Source: Misgurnus anguillicaudatus
Taxonomy: Eukaryota > Chordata > Actinopteri > Cypriniformes > Cobitidae
DNA: 64,000 bases
Direction of reading: 5' to 3'
Assembly (NCBI RefSeq): GCF_027580225.2
Contig: NC_073361.2
Coordinates: forward strand, 33,001,501 to 33,065,500
Part shown: one piece after another, positions 30,460-42,282 of the stretch
How positions within the stretch are numbered: position 1 is the stretch's first letter
Layout: the number at the start of each line of letters is the position of its first letter
Program-made: the position numbers and the translations under genes
Notes under the pieces: model-generated
Told to the model about the DNA's origin: nothing
Databases searched by the model: none
The model's input: only the letters and a program-made list of their open reading frames with translations

Positions 30460-31787
30460 ATTTTGCCGCAATAGCTTCCTCTACCCCAGATACAGCTAGG
30501 ACAAGGATTGCAAACACTGACTTTCTACCACCACCTATACATCTTGAGAACAGATTTGAAGTATTAATGAATATGAGTGAGGAATCCCCAAATGTGATAA
30601 ATGTGACTGAACACCGATCAAATCAGCCAGCAGCTAACACTGATGCTAACTGCTGCTCAAGATCGAGCAGACAGCGGCACTCAGCGCAGAGCGCATCCAA
30701 GCCCAGAACTCTGATATTGGGTGACTCAATTATCAGAAACTTGATCAACAGGGACTCAACTACGTGCTGCCTTCCACAAGCAACCGTTTCTGATGTAAAC
30801 AGGGAACTTCAGAACATTCTGATGAAACATAAGACTGTAAATCGAGTTGTCATTCATGTGGGGAAGAATGATATTCACAAAGAGCAATCTGAACTCCTTA
30901 AAAGGGATTTCAACAAACTTTTTGAAACACTCAGAACAGTAAAAGCTCAGCCGTTCATCAGTGGACCACTTCCATCAAGAGGAACAAATAGGTTTTCACG
31001 TTTGCTTGGACTTAATACATGGCTGCAAAAAACCTGCAACATAAAAGGATTGAACTTTATCAAGAACTTCAATCTTTTCTGGAGTCAGAGACAACTATTT
31101 AAACAGGATGGCATCCACCCAAACAGACTGGGTGCAAGAGTGCTAAAGGACAATATCTATTTCTCCCTTCATCATCCTTCAGCAGTGTGTGCCAATCCAC
31201 TCAACCTGAATGGCATACACACACCTGGACAGAGTATGAATGACCACAGGACTTCTCTCCAGCACCTGAATGGACATGACGTTGACATATCCCACAAGGA
31301 CAGAGATAACACCACTCAGCCACAACAACCACTGCTCATGGACACAATCTCAGCTGAGTCCTGCCCACAGAGCTTACTATAGTCAGACTGTGTCAGATTA
31401 GAACGGCTCCAAGATTCAGCACCTAAGGACGACTTTCTGGAAAACAGCCAGGGAAACCAGGACAACATATCACAGCCTCCGGTCACATCAGAACAACAGG
31501 ACTCCTCACTAGATATGTCATTCCTCTCTCCAGCATCCCCGCTTTTGACCTTCTCTGGAAAAATGGAGGAACTGGTTTATGCTGGAACTAAACTATCCCA
31601 CTCTATTGCTGCAAGCCCCCAGATTTCAACCAGAAAACGGCAAACCCCAAAACCACCAAAGCCAGTGGGCCCAGTTCCCCCTCCTCGTCCTGTGCGAGCT
31701 CTTTGGTCTCTGACACAATGCCAAGGCACACACCCTCCTCTATCTGCTGTAGGTGAACCAAAAACAACTGATAATGGCTCTCAGTGA
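30460..31787 (+). pseudogene. L2 ORF1, SGNH esterase domain
   Basis: One frame runs from about 30460 to 31787, interrupted by a single TAG at 31380-31382. The main open part is 30567-31382 (271 codons). The esterase blocks are clear: 'LILGDSIIRNL' (block I, catalytic Ser in GDS), 'VVIHVGKNDI' (GxND block, here GKND), 'SGPLPSRGTNRFSRL', and 'QDGIHPNRLGARVL' (DxxH pair). Esterase ORF1 proteins are known from CR1/L2-type LINEs and are thought to aid membrane or RNP steps. The C-terminal part is Pro-rich ('PKPPKPVGPVPPPRPV'), unlike the domain. Confidence 0.8.
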
Positions 31788-31948
31788 TGTGTGTCGGGTT
31801 CCTGCTATGAAAATACTAATACTTTTATCAAATGTTTACAAAAGCAGGAACTCAGTGTGCCTATATCTTTCTATATTTCTGTTTAGTACATGATAGAAAG
31901 TGTAAGGCTAGATCAAATCATGTGGCAAATTAATCTAATCTGCTGCCT

Positions 31949-34201
31949 GTGACTTGTCAAACTAAGATTTCTGTTAGGGAAAAAAATTGTACTGTTAAGT
32001 TAGCACTTTTAAATATCTGTTCACTTAAAAATAGGGATGCACCGAATCCAGATTTTTTAGGTTCGGCCGAATCCCGAATCCACCGTTTAAGATTCGGCCG
32101 AAACCGAATACCGAATCCTACTCGCATCCTTATTCCAACACAGTAAAACACATTAATGAAGTAAAAAACGTCCACAGCAGTGTATTTTTCATTTTATTTA
32201 ATTTTAACTGTACATTATGCCAGGATGACAAGTTGGAAAAACTATTTTGACAATTACCATAAGCCTATGCATAATGAAAGCGATGCGTTGCGACACGCTC
32301 GTTTTTCCAATAAGCAAGCATCTCCGCGCTGAAAACTATATTTAACTTTGAGTGAGAAGCTCCGCTCGTCAATGTCACAGTCTTCACACGGCCATCCAAT
32401 TACAGTGGAGGAGGGGCGGGACATTACCACAGCAACCAACCGGCCCACAGCTGAAGCATCACAGCTACCAAGCGCTCGGCTGAAAAACAGCTGGCATTTG
32501 GGGTCCTCAAGGCGTTTTCAGCGGTGTTTAAAAGTTTTGGTGTGTCCAGCTGACCGAAAGAAAAAGATCATCTCCACGTCAGCACCCGATGTGTTTAATC
32601 AACGGCTGCGTGACGTCGACCAGCGTAGCGCAAGCCTAGGGTTCGGTTCGGTGGAAAAAAAATCTAGGATTCGGCCGAACCCGAACCCCGCCAAAAAGCC
32701 CAGTATTCGGCCGAATCCGAAACCGAATCCTGGATTCGGTGCATCCCTACTTAAAAACAAATCACTTCTAGTCAGCGACTTAATAGCCACAAACAACCTG
32801 GATTTTATGTTTCTAAATAAAACATGGCTAGAAGAAAGCTACAGTGCAACAGTCCTTAATGAAACAGCCCCTCCTAACTTTACTTATATGAGTTTCTGCA
32901 GAACTGCTAGGAGGGGTGGAGGTCTTGCTGCTCTTTTTAAAGATGTCTATCAATGTAAGCAAGTGTCATTTGGGAATTACCCGTCTTTTGAACATCTAGG
33001 TATTGTGTTGAAAGGTACCCCATGCATTCTACTGATCATTATTTACAGGCCCCTTAAATACTCTCCAGCATTTGTTGAGGACTTTACAGAACTGTTATCA
33101 ACGATTTCCTCAGAGTTTGACTGGTTTGCTATTGCTGGAGATTTTAACATTCACATAGATAAGCCAGAAAGCATTATGACAAAAGATGTCACAGCTGTTT
33201 TAAATACTTTTGATCTGACTCAACATGTACATGGACCCACACACAATTGTGGACATACTCTAGATTTAATTATCAGTAATAGTGTAAACATTTCATCAGT
33301 TGTTATTAAGGATGTAGCACTGTCTGATCATTTCTGTATTTTCTTTGATATATTAATCTCTCCTACTATTGAAACTAGATCTATGTCTGTCAAAAAGAGA
33401 TCCTTAAATGAGAACACCAGTGTGCTATTTATGAAGGCTATATCTTTAACACCAAGCATATCTGCAGACTCTGTTGATTTTCTCCTTGATTCCTTTAATT
33501 CGAAAGTTAAGAGTGTAATCGATGATATTGCTCCTGTAAAAGTCAGGAAGAAGAATGGCAGGCAAAAATCACCTTGGAGAAACTCAACAGAGGTGCAGAA
33601 TATGAAGAGACAATGCAGAAAAGCTGAGCGCATGTGGCGGAAGACAAAACCTGTAGTCCATTATAATATCTATAAAGACAGCCTTCGTGCTTTCAGTGTG
33701 GAACTAGGCAAAGCTAGACACACTTTCTTTTCAAATATTATAAACAAAAACATAAATAACACACGCACTCTTTTTGCTACTATAGAGAGACTAACAACCC
33801 CCCCAAGTCACATTCCAAGTGAAATGCTCTCAGACCGCAAATGTAGTGAGTTTGCTAACTTCTTCTCTGAGAAAATCAATAATATCAGAAAGGTGATCAG
33901 CACATCCTTGAGCTGCGCCGGGGTCAGACAAATCAGACCACAACATCAGAAAGTAGTTACGATGTCTGATTTCGAAGCAGTTGATGGTAAAATTTTGGAA
34001 GAAACAGTACAGCATCTTAAAACATCAACCTGCGCCCTTGACACACTCCCAACATCTTTTTTCAAAAGTGTCTTTAACTGTTTAGAAGCAGATCTCCTAA
34101 AAGTGGTAAATTCATCACTTAACTCTGGGACTTTTCCAAAGTCCCTTAAAACTGCAGTTGTTAAGCCCCTCCTGAAAAAGAGCAACCTAGATAAAACTTG
34201 A
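31949..34201 (+). pseudogene. L2 ORF2, endonuclease and linker (with hAT MITE inside)
   Basis: Starts at 31949 with 'VKLALLNICSLKN', the usual endonuclease start, then a MITE intervenes. The frame resumes in the same phase at 32750 and is open from 32348 to 34201. Endonuclease blocks: 'DFMFLNKTWLEE' (expected ETW is KTW, so the catalytic Glu is replaced), 'RRGGGLAALF', 'LLIIIYRPLKY', 'WFAIAGDFNIHID' (GDFN), 'HTLDLIISN' and 'VALSDHFCIFF' (SDH). A linker to the RT ends 'PKSLKTAVVKPLLKK'. A frameshift at about 34198 and a TAA at 34219-34221 then separate it from the RT entry. Confidence 0.85.
32024..32757. mobile_element. hAT MITE with TSD cttaaaaa
   Basis: 718-bp element (32032-32749) with TIRs TAGGGATGCACCGAATCC, flanked by perfect 8-bp duplications cttaaaaa (32024-32031, 32750-32757). 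Inside, 'attcggccgaa' motifs cluster at both ends. No transposase. MITE plus duplication is 726 bases, a multiple of three, so the ORF2 phase is preserved across it. Confidence 0.93.
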
Positions 34202-34770
34202 GCAACTACAGACCAATCTAAAATCTTCCTTTCATAGGCAAGATCATTGAAAAAGTTGTTTTCAATCAGCTGAACAAATTCTTAATTTCTAATGGTTACT
34301 TTGACATTTTTCAATCTGGTTTCAGACCGCACCACAGTACAGAGACAGCGCTCATAAAGATAATAAATGATATTCGCCTCAATACAGACACAGGCAAACT
34401 ATCAGTGCTGGTGCTACTCGACCTCAGTGCTGCTTTTGACACTGTCGATCACAACATACTTCTTGACAGGCTGGAAAAATGGGTCGGGCTTTCTGGGGTG
34501 GTCCTGAAATGGTTCAAGTCATACTTAGAAGGAAGAGGTTATTATGTAAGTATAGGTGGCCATAAATCTGATTGGACATCCATGACATGCGGAGTCCCGC
34601 AAGGCTCAATTCTTGCGCCACTCCTATTCAACCTGTATATGCTCCCACTAAGCCAAATAATGAGAGAGAACAAAATTGCCTATCACAGTTATGCAGACGA
34701 CACTCAGATCTACTTAGCTCTATCCCCTAATGACTACAGCCCCATTGACTCCCTGTGCAAATACACAAAG
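34202..34770 (+). pseudogene. L2 ORF2, reverse transcriptase core
   Basis: The RT continues in a shifted frame. It has 'IGKIIEKVVFNQLN', '[11 protein letters not shown]', '[16 protein letters not shown]' (motif A) and 'CGVPQGSILAPLLFNLYM' (motif B), then 'SYADDTQIYLAL' (motif C). It then changes at about 34770 into unrelated AT-rich sequence. The 139-codon open part is 34405-34824, whose last 20 codons are not L2. The C-terminal blocks seen at 15115-15675 are absent. Confidence 0.85.
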
Positions 34771-35011
34771 GTCATTCAAAGTGCTTTACATAGAAATGAT
34801 AAAACAAAAATCAAAGATACATGAATTTAAAATATCAATAAAAAGAAAATAAATGTGATTTTAATAAAAACTGTTTAAATGTGTGAAAAAGAATAAAACA
34901 GGAATAAAATTATAAAACAGTTAAAAATAAGAATAAAAACAAGAGAAATAGAAAATAATTAAAAAAGTGCATATATAATATAGTGCAATCAGTTCGGACG
35001 TAGCATAGTGC
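34771..35011. other. AT-rich unassigned sequence
   Basis: A-rich non-coding sequence with several 'aaaataa' motifs. It may be the flank of the element that contains the tandem array to the right. Confidence 0.4.
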
Positions 35012-35942
35012 TCATTCAGTAAATGTTAAATGGGTTTTAAGAGTGGGTTTTAAGAGTGCTAGCCTCTCAGGCTGACTCCCTGTATGCCAGGGCACTGGTG
35101 GCTGCCATGACAGCTGTATGCCGGTGTCTGTAAGGTGTTGTGCCTGGCGTAAAAAAGCGGTAAGTGCATAACCTGCAACTTTAAGCGAAAGTGGTAATGT
35201 GGATTAGTAATGTTTATATCTGTATCCACTTTAGGATTCTACCTCACGTTCCGGGCCGTGATTAGCTCTGCCGCTTACCTCTTTGCGCTGTTTTAGCGCT
35301 GCCATTTTAGCCTCATTCAGTAAATGCTCATTCAGTAAATGTTAAATGGGTTTTAAGAGTGGGTTTTAAGAGTGCTAGCCTCTCAGGCTGACTCCCTGTA
35401 TGCCAGGGCACTGGTGGCTGCCATGACAGCTGTATGCCGGTGTCTGTAAGGTGTTGTGCCTGGCGTAAGAAGCGGTAAGTGCATAACCTGCAACTTTAAG
35501 CGAAAGTGGTAATGTGGATTAGTAATGTTTATATCTGTATCCACTTTAGGATTCTACCTCACGTTCCGGGCCGTGATTAGCTCTGCCGCTTACCTCTTTG
35601 CGCTGTTTTAGCGCTGCTATTTTAGCCTCATTCAGTAAATGCTCATTCAGTAAATGTTAAATGGGTTTTAAGAGTGGGTTTTAAGAGTGCTAGCCTCTCA
35701 GGCTGACTCCCTGTATGCCAGGGCACTGGTGGCTGCCATGACAGCTGTATGCCGGTGTCTGTAAGGTGTTGTGCCTGGCGTAAGAAGCGGTAAGTGCATA
35801 ACCTGCAACTTTAAGCGAAAGTGGTAATGTGGATTAGTAATGTTTATATCTGTATCCACTTTAGGATTCTACCTCACGTTCCGGGCCGTGATTAGCTCTG
35901 CCGCTTACCTCTTTGCGCTGTTTTAGCGCTGCTATTTTAGCC
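35012..35942. repeat. Three tandem units of about 315 bp
   Basis: The gttaaatgggttttaagagt block recurs at 35025, 35341 and 35656, a period of 316 and 315. Units are almost identical: an a/g change and one indel at 'ggcgtaaaaaagcgg' versus 'ggcgtaagaagcgg', and c/t in 'gctgccatttt'. Each contains 'gtgattagctctgccgctta' and 'gcgctgttttagcgctg'. The junction repeats 'cattcagtaaatg' twice. No reading frame spans a unit. High identity suggests recent amplification or homogenisation. Confidence 0.9.
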
Positions 35943-36412
35943 TGCTGTGTGGACGGGTCACCATTATTAAAGGGTGCTGCTGGTGTCTGGTCAATCTTTT
36001 AACATCGCACCGTAGTGCTCAAATTCCTATTTATGTGTTGGGGACATGAACATTTTTGTTTTAAAGATTTAATGAGGCTCTGAATGAGCTCTGTTATTTC
36101 CCCTATCCAACCCATTTAAGTATTTTGTTTCTTTTGTGAACTTATTTTGTATTTATAATTTGTTTGCTGCACGTGACTCCTCATATTTGTAACGTGCCCT
36201 TGTGTGTGTGTGTGGTCTAGTGGCCCGAATCATACACTGTGACAGGGGAGTGGTAGGTGTAGGGGAGACCGGGGTTGGTTGTCACAATTTTTACTCATGC
36301 ATGAATTGCTCATCTTCAAAAAATCTTTCAGCAGTAATTCCTACATGGAATGAAACTTTGGAGTCTTACCTGTAACAACCGTCAACAGACATGGGGGGAG
36401 AGATCAGACATA
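35943..36412. other. Unassigned sequence with possible DNA-element end
   Basis: No gene. 'ggggagaccggggttggttg' at about 36264 resembles a dispersed DNA-element terminus, but no partner was found. Confidence 0.3.
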
Positions 36413-36589
36413 CTTTACTTTACTTTACTTTACTTTATTTTATTGTCCACGTAGTGGAAATTTGTCTCTGGCTTCACATGCATCAATACAACAACACATA
36501 ACATAACAAAATACAATAAAAAAAAAAGAAAATAGAAAAAACAAACACACATCAATCAGTACCATTTAAAATCTTGACAGCATTTGGCA

Positions 36590-36694
36590 CAAAGGATAAT
36601 TGGTAAACCTTCCTAATTACTCGTGGTTGCCTATAACGTCTTCCCGAAGGCATCAGTTGGAACTTGCCATGTAGAGGATGAGAAACATCCCCCA
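36590..36694 (-). pseudogene. LINE ORF2 C-terminus
   Basis: On the minus strand it reads 'HPLHGKFQLMPSGRRYR', then 'VYQLSFVPNAVKILN'. This is the conserved end of many fish LINE ORF2 proteins. It is separated from the RT by the solo LTR. Confidence 0.75.
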
Positions 36695-37196
36695 CTATCT
36701 GTCACGGTAGGAAATCCTCTGTTTCCTCCGTGTCATGTGTGTGTGTGTTTGTTTGTTCACTCACCTCTGCCATGTGCTCGTTTGATTAAGTGTTGTCACC
36801 TGTGTATGATTGCCTCGCTCCAGCTGGTCCTCATTACCCATCTGCTACATATACTCACTCAGTTCTCTTCCTGTTGTCAGATCCTCATTTCATGTTCCAG
36901 CAGTACCACTTGGATTATCGTCTCTCGTCTTCGTGTGCATTGGATCAGTGTTCGTGTTTGTCGTCTCCGTGTGAGTGTTGGGTCCGTTCCTGGTTTCGTC
37001 CATTGGCCATTATCACACTCACCACCGACTTCACGTTTCATCACTCTTCAGCCACCGTAGACCTTCGATCACCATCGCCAACATCCTGGACTCTGTCACA
37101 TGTTCTGTTGTTTCTCTGTTCTTACCATCATTTACAATAAATCTTTGTTGATCGCCTGCGCTTGCTTCCTCCACTTTATTGTGTCGTTACACTATC
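36695..37196 (+). mobile_element. Solo LTR with TSD ctatc
   Basis: 492-bp LTR (36700-37191), TGTCACGGTAGG ... GTCGTTACA, flanked by perfect ctatc duplications (36695-36699, 37192-37196). It has a TATA-like catata near 36847 and ttacaataaatc near 37132-37143 as a polyadenylation region. The TGTCACGG start is shared with the TRIM-like element, so it belongs to a related Tf1/sushi-type family. The interior was lost by LTR-LTR recombination. Confidence 0.88.
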
Positions 37197-37795
37197 TTTA
37201 AGGCATTTTCCTTAATTTTTCCCCAATACAGATCACTCAAGTGTCTCTGTGTCTTGCCAATTATCTTGCTTGCCTCATTCACAATTTTGGAAAGTCTACC
37301 TTTACTCACGACAGTCAGGTTACCATACCATGATGTCATATTAAAAGCCAAAATACTTTCCACAAAATTTTTATAGACCATCTCAAGTATAACCTTGCTC
37401 ACACCAAAGTGATTCAACCTCCTAACTAAATGTAACCTCTGGTGAGCCTTCTTACAGATGCTATCAGTATTTTCTAAAAAATTAAGTTGGGCATCAATAT
37501 ATGTCCCCAAATACTTAAAATTACTGACAAATTCTATTGGACATCCATTTAAAACTACAGGTTCCAACCCCAAAATTTTACGCTTGTCTCCAGTTATTAC
37601 CAAATCCTTTGTCTTATTTATGTTTATCACCAATGCACTCGACTGGCACCATTCAAAAAGTGCTTCAGCATGTTCATAATATGCAGAAGCACTACCAGCA
37701 TCTCCCACTTTCATAAGACCCACAAGTGCCATATCATCAGCATATTTGAGGAGACTAAACCCCTTGTTGTTTATCTTATACTCATTAAAACTTGT
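37197..37795 (-). pseudogene. LINE ORF2, RT palm end and thumb
   Basis: The minus-strand frame contains 'LLKYADDMALVGLM' (motif C), 'LFEWCQSSALVININKTK', 'FVSNFKYLGTYID' and 'GVSKVILEMVYKNFVESIL', then 'GKTQRHLSDLY'. It joins in frame to the RT piece at 40103-40625 if the 37801-40097 insertion is ignored. Confidence 0.85.
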
Positions 37796-40102
37796 TAACA
37801 CGCACCGGCCCGGCGGCGGGCCCTAGGGGGCGTTTTTACGTGTTTTTGTACTTTGTTTAACATCAAATATTCAATCAACAATCATAAACTTTGCATTATT
37901 TGAAAGTTTAAACACTCCAAATTCATGTTCTGAGCTTATTTTTGCAATCAATACACTGGTGTGGAAAAAATTTAATGAAATGCAGACGGAATGCATATAA
38001 AAAATTTTGTGGGTACTCACATGGCTTGCCATATGGTTCTGACAATTTCTGACAATTCCCAAAAACTTCAACGTACATTGCAAGGTAAGGGTCCACTCTT
38101 CAAAAAGCATCCCACGTTTTAATCCAAAACAATGAAAAATAGTGAGAAATCCAGCAATATCCTCCTTTGTTTACATCCGCGCGTCCGCTAAGTATGATCG
38201 ATCATGTTTATTTTCTATCAAATATCGATTTTTATCAGTGAAAATCCATCTCTTCCTGCTTCGTTAGACTGTTCAGATAAATATCCCGCCCTATTTTTCT
38301 GTTTTGTCCAATCAGAAAAGGTTTGACAACTCAAAATCTCATGCGATCAATGATTTGCCTAGATAGATGTCCTTCAGCTTGCCATAGGCTTTTGACTGGA
38401 TTACACCAAAACAAAGCCAGCCAATGCATAGTGAGCAAAGCTTTGATTGACAGAGGAAGTAACCAATCATGAAACGATTACAAGGATTCAACTTACGTCA
38501 GTAAAGTGTACTTCTGCGCAAATCTACAGAAGCGCATGGAGAGAAATGCCCACGCCCCCTCCGTGCGCGTTTGTTTGTTTGGGTAGCATAGCAGCCGGCT
38601 AAGCTCTCCGGAGCCGCTGAGAAACCTCTTCAAATGTTAGATATAACATCTCCATTGTGGATCGTGGACTACAGATGACTTTTTTGTGTTGAAAGTGTTT
38701 TGGAGAAGTTGATAAAGAGCATGATCGCGGATCAACAATGCAAGACTGGATGTAAACAAAGCGCGTCGTCGAGGAGAGATGGACCGGGGGCCTATACCAT
38801 GAAGCTGGTTTAGTTGGTTAGCCAGCTTTGTTTAGGATTAGTTTATGCAAATCCTGGGTTTTGGGTACCATGAAAATAGCTTTTACCAACAAGGCCTGCA
38901 GATTGGCTTGGTTTTGTCAACCTGAAACTAATCCTGTAACCCTGAGTTTGTTTAACCATTTTCATGGTACGGGCCCCGGATTATGAGCTCAGCTGCGCTC
39001 GCTTGGATAAAGTAAGTGGATTCTTTTGTTGATTTACGTTACATTTCTTGTTTCATGTTAGCTGTTTTGATTATAAAGTAACACTGGAGATGACTAATAT
39101 ACGAGTTTTACATGGTTTCGTTTTTGTATGACATGTTATATAAATGCATCATATTTATAGCTATATGAATCAAATGCACAGAATATACAAACTAAAAACT
39201 AGAAAATAAGATATGTGGTGGAAAATATGAGTATTACCAGCTGAGAAATATAGGTTATTTGGCAAACATAAGACATTTGTAATTATAAATAAATATATTC
39301 ACGTAATGTGTGTGTGTTTGTGTATATGTATTATGTTCATGTATATTACATCATAGTTTCTCATGCAAATAGTTGTATGTCTCTAACTTTTGACTCAAAC
39401 TAAAATCCTCTCTTGCTTTGTGTGTTTGTGTGTGTGTGTGTGTGTGATGTGATGTAAAACAGGACTTCAGCTGACACAGAAGGACTGGAATCTGGAGTGC
39501 ATTCATGAGCGACCATATTCAAAATAGCAAGTATTTTGTTATAATGTGCAAATGTTTTTTTCTGAAATAGTTTTTTCTATGTGCTTTGGTGGGCAGATAA
39601 GTTCTGAATTGATATACATAATGTAATATGTAGTCCTGACTCATTTTCTTTTTATAATCATGTCATATTGTTATCATGTGTATATTTGGAGTTTCCAAGT
39701 GCACTTTTTCTGAAAGGACGCCTGAACTTTTTTGAAATAAAAGCTCACAGAAACAACATTTTTTGGAGTATCATTCTCAAATTTGAATCACAGCATAGTC
39801 AGACATTCAGTTCACCTATATGGTGTCCCCAGGTGTCTCACATGACCATTTCATACCTTTTTTGCTAAGTGAATGTTATTTAAAGAAAAACGGAAGTCAT
39901 TTAATGTATATTTTACCTTGTTTTACTCTGTTTCTTTACTACTCTGAGTTGTTATGACTATTAGGCAACAATATGTCAAGTGTCTAGTTTCAAACAGGAC
40001 CAGAATTATGAATATAGACCATAGGGTTTAAGAGCTGCAGATGTTTTAGTTTGGAGTTGTCGTTTTTCAGAAAATGCTCAAAAATAGAAGTGCTAGCTAA
40101 CA
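37796..40102. mobile_element. Unclassified 2.3-kb insertion with 5-bp duplication taaca
   Basis: taaca at 37796-37800 and 40098-40102 flanks 2297 bases that interrupt the LINE RT exactly in frame. The ends (CGCACCGGCCCGGC on the left, GAAGTGCTAGC on the right) do not begin TG/CA and are not inverted repeats. The interior is non-coding, has a CpG-rich segment at 38540-38625, a tataaagtaagtg-like donor near 39009, an acceptor near 39462 and AATAAA at 39738. It contains a nested MITE. Confidence 0.7.
38787..38977. mobile_element. Palindromic MITE
   Basis: Ends gggggcctataccatgaa and, inverted, ggggcccgtaccatgaa; inner blocks 'aggattagttt' and 'aaactaatcct' are also inverted copies. It is about 190 bp and nested in the unclassified insertion. 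Confidence 0.7.
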
Positions 40103-41300
40103 GGTTAATATACAAAGAAAATAATATTGGTGATAAAATTGCTCCCTGAGGGGCTCCTGTATTTAATGTGATAATTCCAGACAATTTGCCATTAATAGCC
40201 ACTCTTTGCGGGCGATTAGATAAAAAGTCTTTAATCCACCAGATCAGTCCACCATTTACCCCCAAATCAATCAGTCGCTGGATTAAAATGTGAATCTTCA
40301 TCGTGTTAAAAGCTGATGTGAAATCTAAAAACAAAATTCTAGCATAATTTGAAGTTAATTGTACATGCTCAGCAACTGAATTATATAATGTTAAAACTGC
40401 ATCATCAGTACCTCTTGCTTTTTTGTATGCGAATTGCAATGGATCCAAGACATCACTCACAAAATGCATTAAGTGCCGCATAATTACCCTTTCCATACAT
40501 TTCCCTAAAACAGATGTTAATGATATTGGTCTAAAATCATTTAACTCTTTTGCTCCAGTAATTTTGGGTACTGGGACAACTGTGGATACCTTCCATAGGT
40601 TTGGTACTATTCGTGTATTTAGCAAAAGCTGAAATAACTATGTAAAGACCCCAGTCAATTGATAAACACAATCCTTTAGTACACGCCCATTCAAGCCGTC
40701 GGGTCCAGGTGCCTTATTTGATTTTGTGTGTGACAGGCAGTATGCAATTTCGTGTTCTTCAAGGGTAATTTTTTCATATAAGGGAATATCAGAACAGATC
40801 CTGTCAACCTCGGTGCCACATTCACCGGTGTCAAATCTGCCAAAAAATACATTTAGTTCATCAGCAAAAGATGCATTATGAAAGTGAGTGGGGTTCGTTT
40901 TCTTTCCCTTCCTTCCCATCATCACATTCAGTCCCTCCCAAGCTTGCTTTACATTACCCTTAAAGAATTTACTTTCAATTTTATTTTTATATTCTAGTTT
41001 AGCACTTTTAATTTCCCCCCTAAGTTCTCTATTTTTCTCTCTAACTAATTCCTTATCCCCCGTCGAAAAGGCTACCTTCCTCTCATTAAGGCATACTTTT
41101 AAATCTTTTGTAAACCAATTCTTATTGTTTGGGTATATGCGTATAGTTTTAGTTTCAACACAGTTGCTCTCACAAAAATGTACATACGAGGTAATACTTT
41201 CAGTGATATCATGAACATTGTCATTAGCATTAAAAAACAATTGCCAGTCCGTCTGTTCAAAACAGTCTCTCAGTTGTTCTTTACTCCGTTCAGTCCACAT
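40103..41300 (-). pseudogene. LINE ORF2, linker and reverse transcriptase first half
   Basis: One minus-strand frame from 41300 with a single TAG at about 40635-40637. Before it: a linker with 'NWFTKDLKVCLNERKVAF' and 'NKAPGPDGLNGRVLK' (RT start). After it: 'WKVSTVVPVPKI', 'FRPISLTSVLGKCMER', 'LQFAYKKARGTDDAV', 'ARILFLDFTSAFNTM' (motif A) and 'GAPQGAILSPILFSLY' (motif B). Residues beyond 'SLYIN' belong to the insertion. Confidence 0.85.
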
Positions 41301-42282
41301 GAACTTGTTTCACAGTCGGTTTCTCTCCTTTAATCTTAGCCCGATATCTGGGAAATAAATGTACAATATTGTGGTCCGACTTCCCCAAAGGGGGGCGACA
41401 GATGGCTTTGTATCCTTTGGCAATATTGCCATAACATTTATCCAAGATACGCGAGAGTCTAGTCGGGCAGTCAACATATTGATGTAGAGCAGGTAAAAAG
41501 GTTGACAGTTCACATGAATTCATATCCCCCAGAATCAATACTGGTTGCTCAGGTGAGTGGGCCAGTGCTTCATTAAAACATTCTGCTATTTTGTTCCCGG
41601 CTTTCACATGATCCGGTCCAGGAACATATACTAAAATAATTGTTATTTGCCCAAACTCCCTAGGAAGATAAAAAGGTCTGAAAGCCACAGACAAGAGTTC
41701 ATAATCCGGAGTACATACCTGTTCACATATACGAAATAGAGTAGCCCACCTATTATCCACGTAGATACACAGTCCTCCTCCAACTGCTTTTTGAGATGCG
41801 GCTACATTTCTGTCCGCTCTTATCATTGTATATCCACTTATGTCAATATCCTGGATTTCATCCTTTAGCCAGGTCTCGGTAAAACATATCAAATTACTTT
41901 GTCTAAAATCACTGTCATACTTCGCTTTCAATAGCAGTTCATCGGTTTTACTTCTTAGGGACCGTACATTTGAGAGGGTGATTACAGGTAAAGGAGGTTT
42001 GTGGCCTCTTCTTTTTAATCTCTGACGCACCCCACCTCTAGATCCTCGTTTCTTCAATGAAGTCCTGTTCCATGTCCTTGTCCTAGAGTTCCTTAAAAGC
42101 TCTTTGCAATCTTCAGGCAATTGCACTTGAGGACAAACATTCGTAAGATGCGGGATTAATAAAAGAAGTTCCTCCCGGGTGTACATGTGAGCTCCGCTTA
42201 CGGCGTTCACCTCCAAACCGATCGTCACTAATAACATCAACAGGTAGACAATCGCCCAATATGCGAAGCGGCTCATTTTCAT
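41290..42282 (-). pseudogene. LINE N-terminal region and endonuclease
   Basis: A 330-codon minus-strand frame. It begins with a hydrophobic stretch 'FAYWAIVYLLMLLVTIGL', which may be a chance membrane-like segment, then a basic 'KKRGSRGGVRQRLKRRG'. The endonuclease follows: 'ITLSNVRSLRSKTDEL', 'LICFTETWLKDEI' (ETW), 'GGGLCIYVDNRWA', 'FRPFYLPREFG', 'PVLILGDMNSCEL' (GDMN) and 'GKSDHNIVHLF' (SDH). All catalytic blocks are present. A frameshift at its end (about 41300) separates it from the RT frame. Confidence 0.85.

Larger units (their letters stand above)
30441..34770 (+). mobile_element. L2-clade LINE with esterase-type ORF1 and broken ORF2
   Basis: Contains ORF1 with an SGNH-hydrolase domain and ORF2 with endonuclease and reverse transcriptase up to the YADD block. 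The C-terminal region and 3' tail are absent after about 34770. A hAT MITE (32032-32749) is inserted near the start of ORF2. Several stops and shifts make the copy inactive. Confidence 0.85.

Noticed and set aside
42226..42282. Signal peptide on a secreted host protein at the start of the 330-codon frame
   Set aside because: The rest of the frame is a LINE endonuclease; the hydrophobic start is more likely incidental to the LINE N-terminus.
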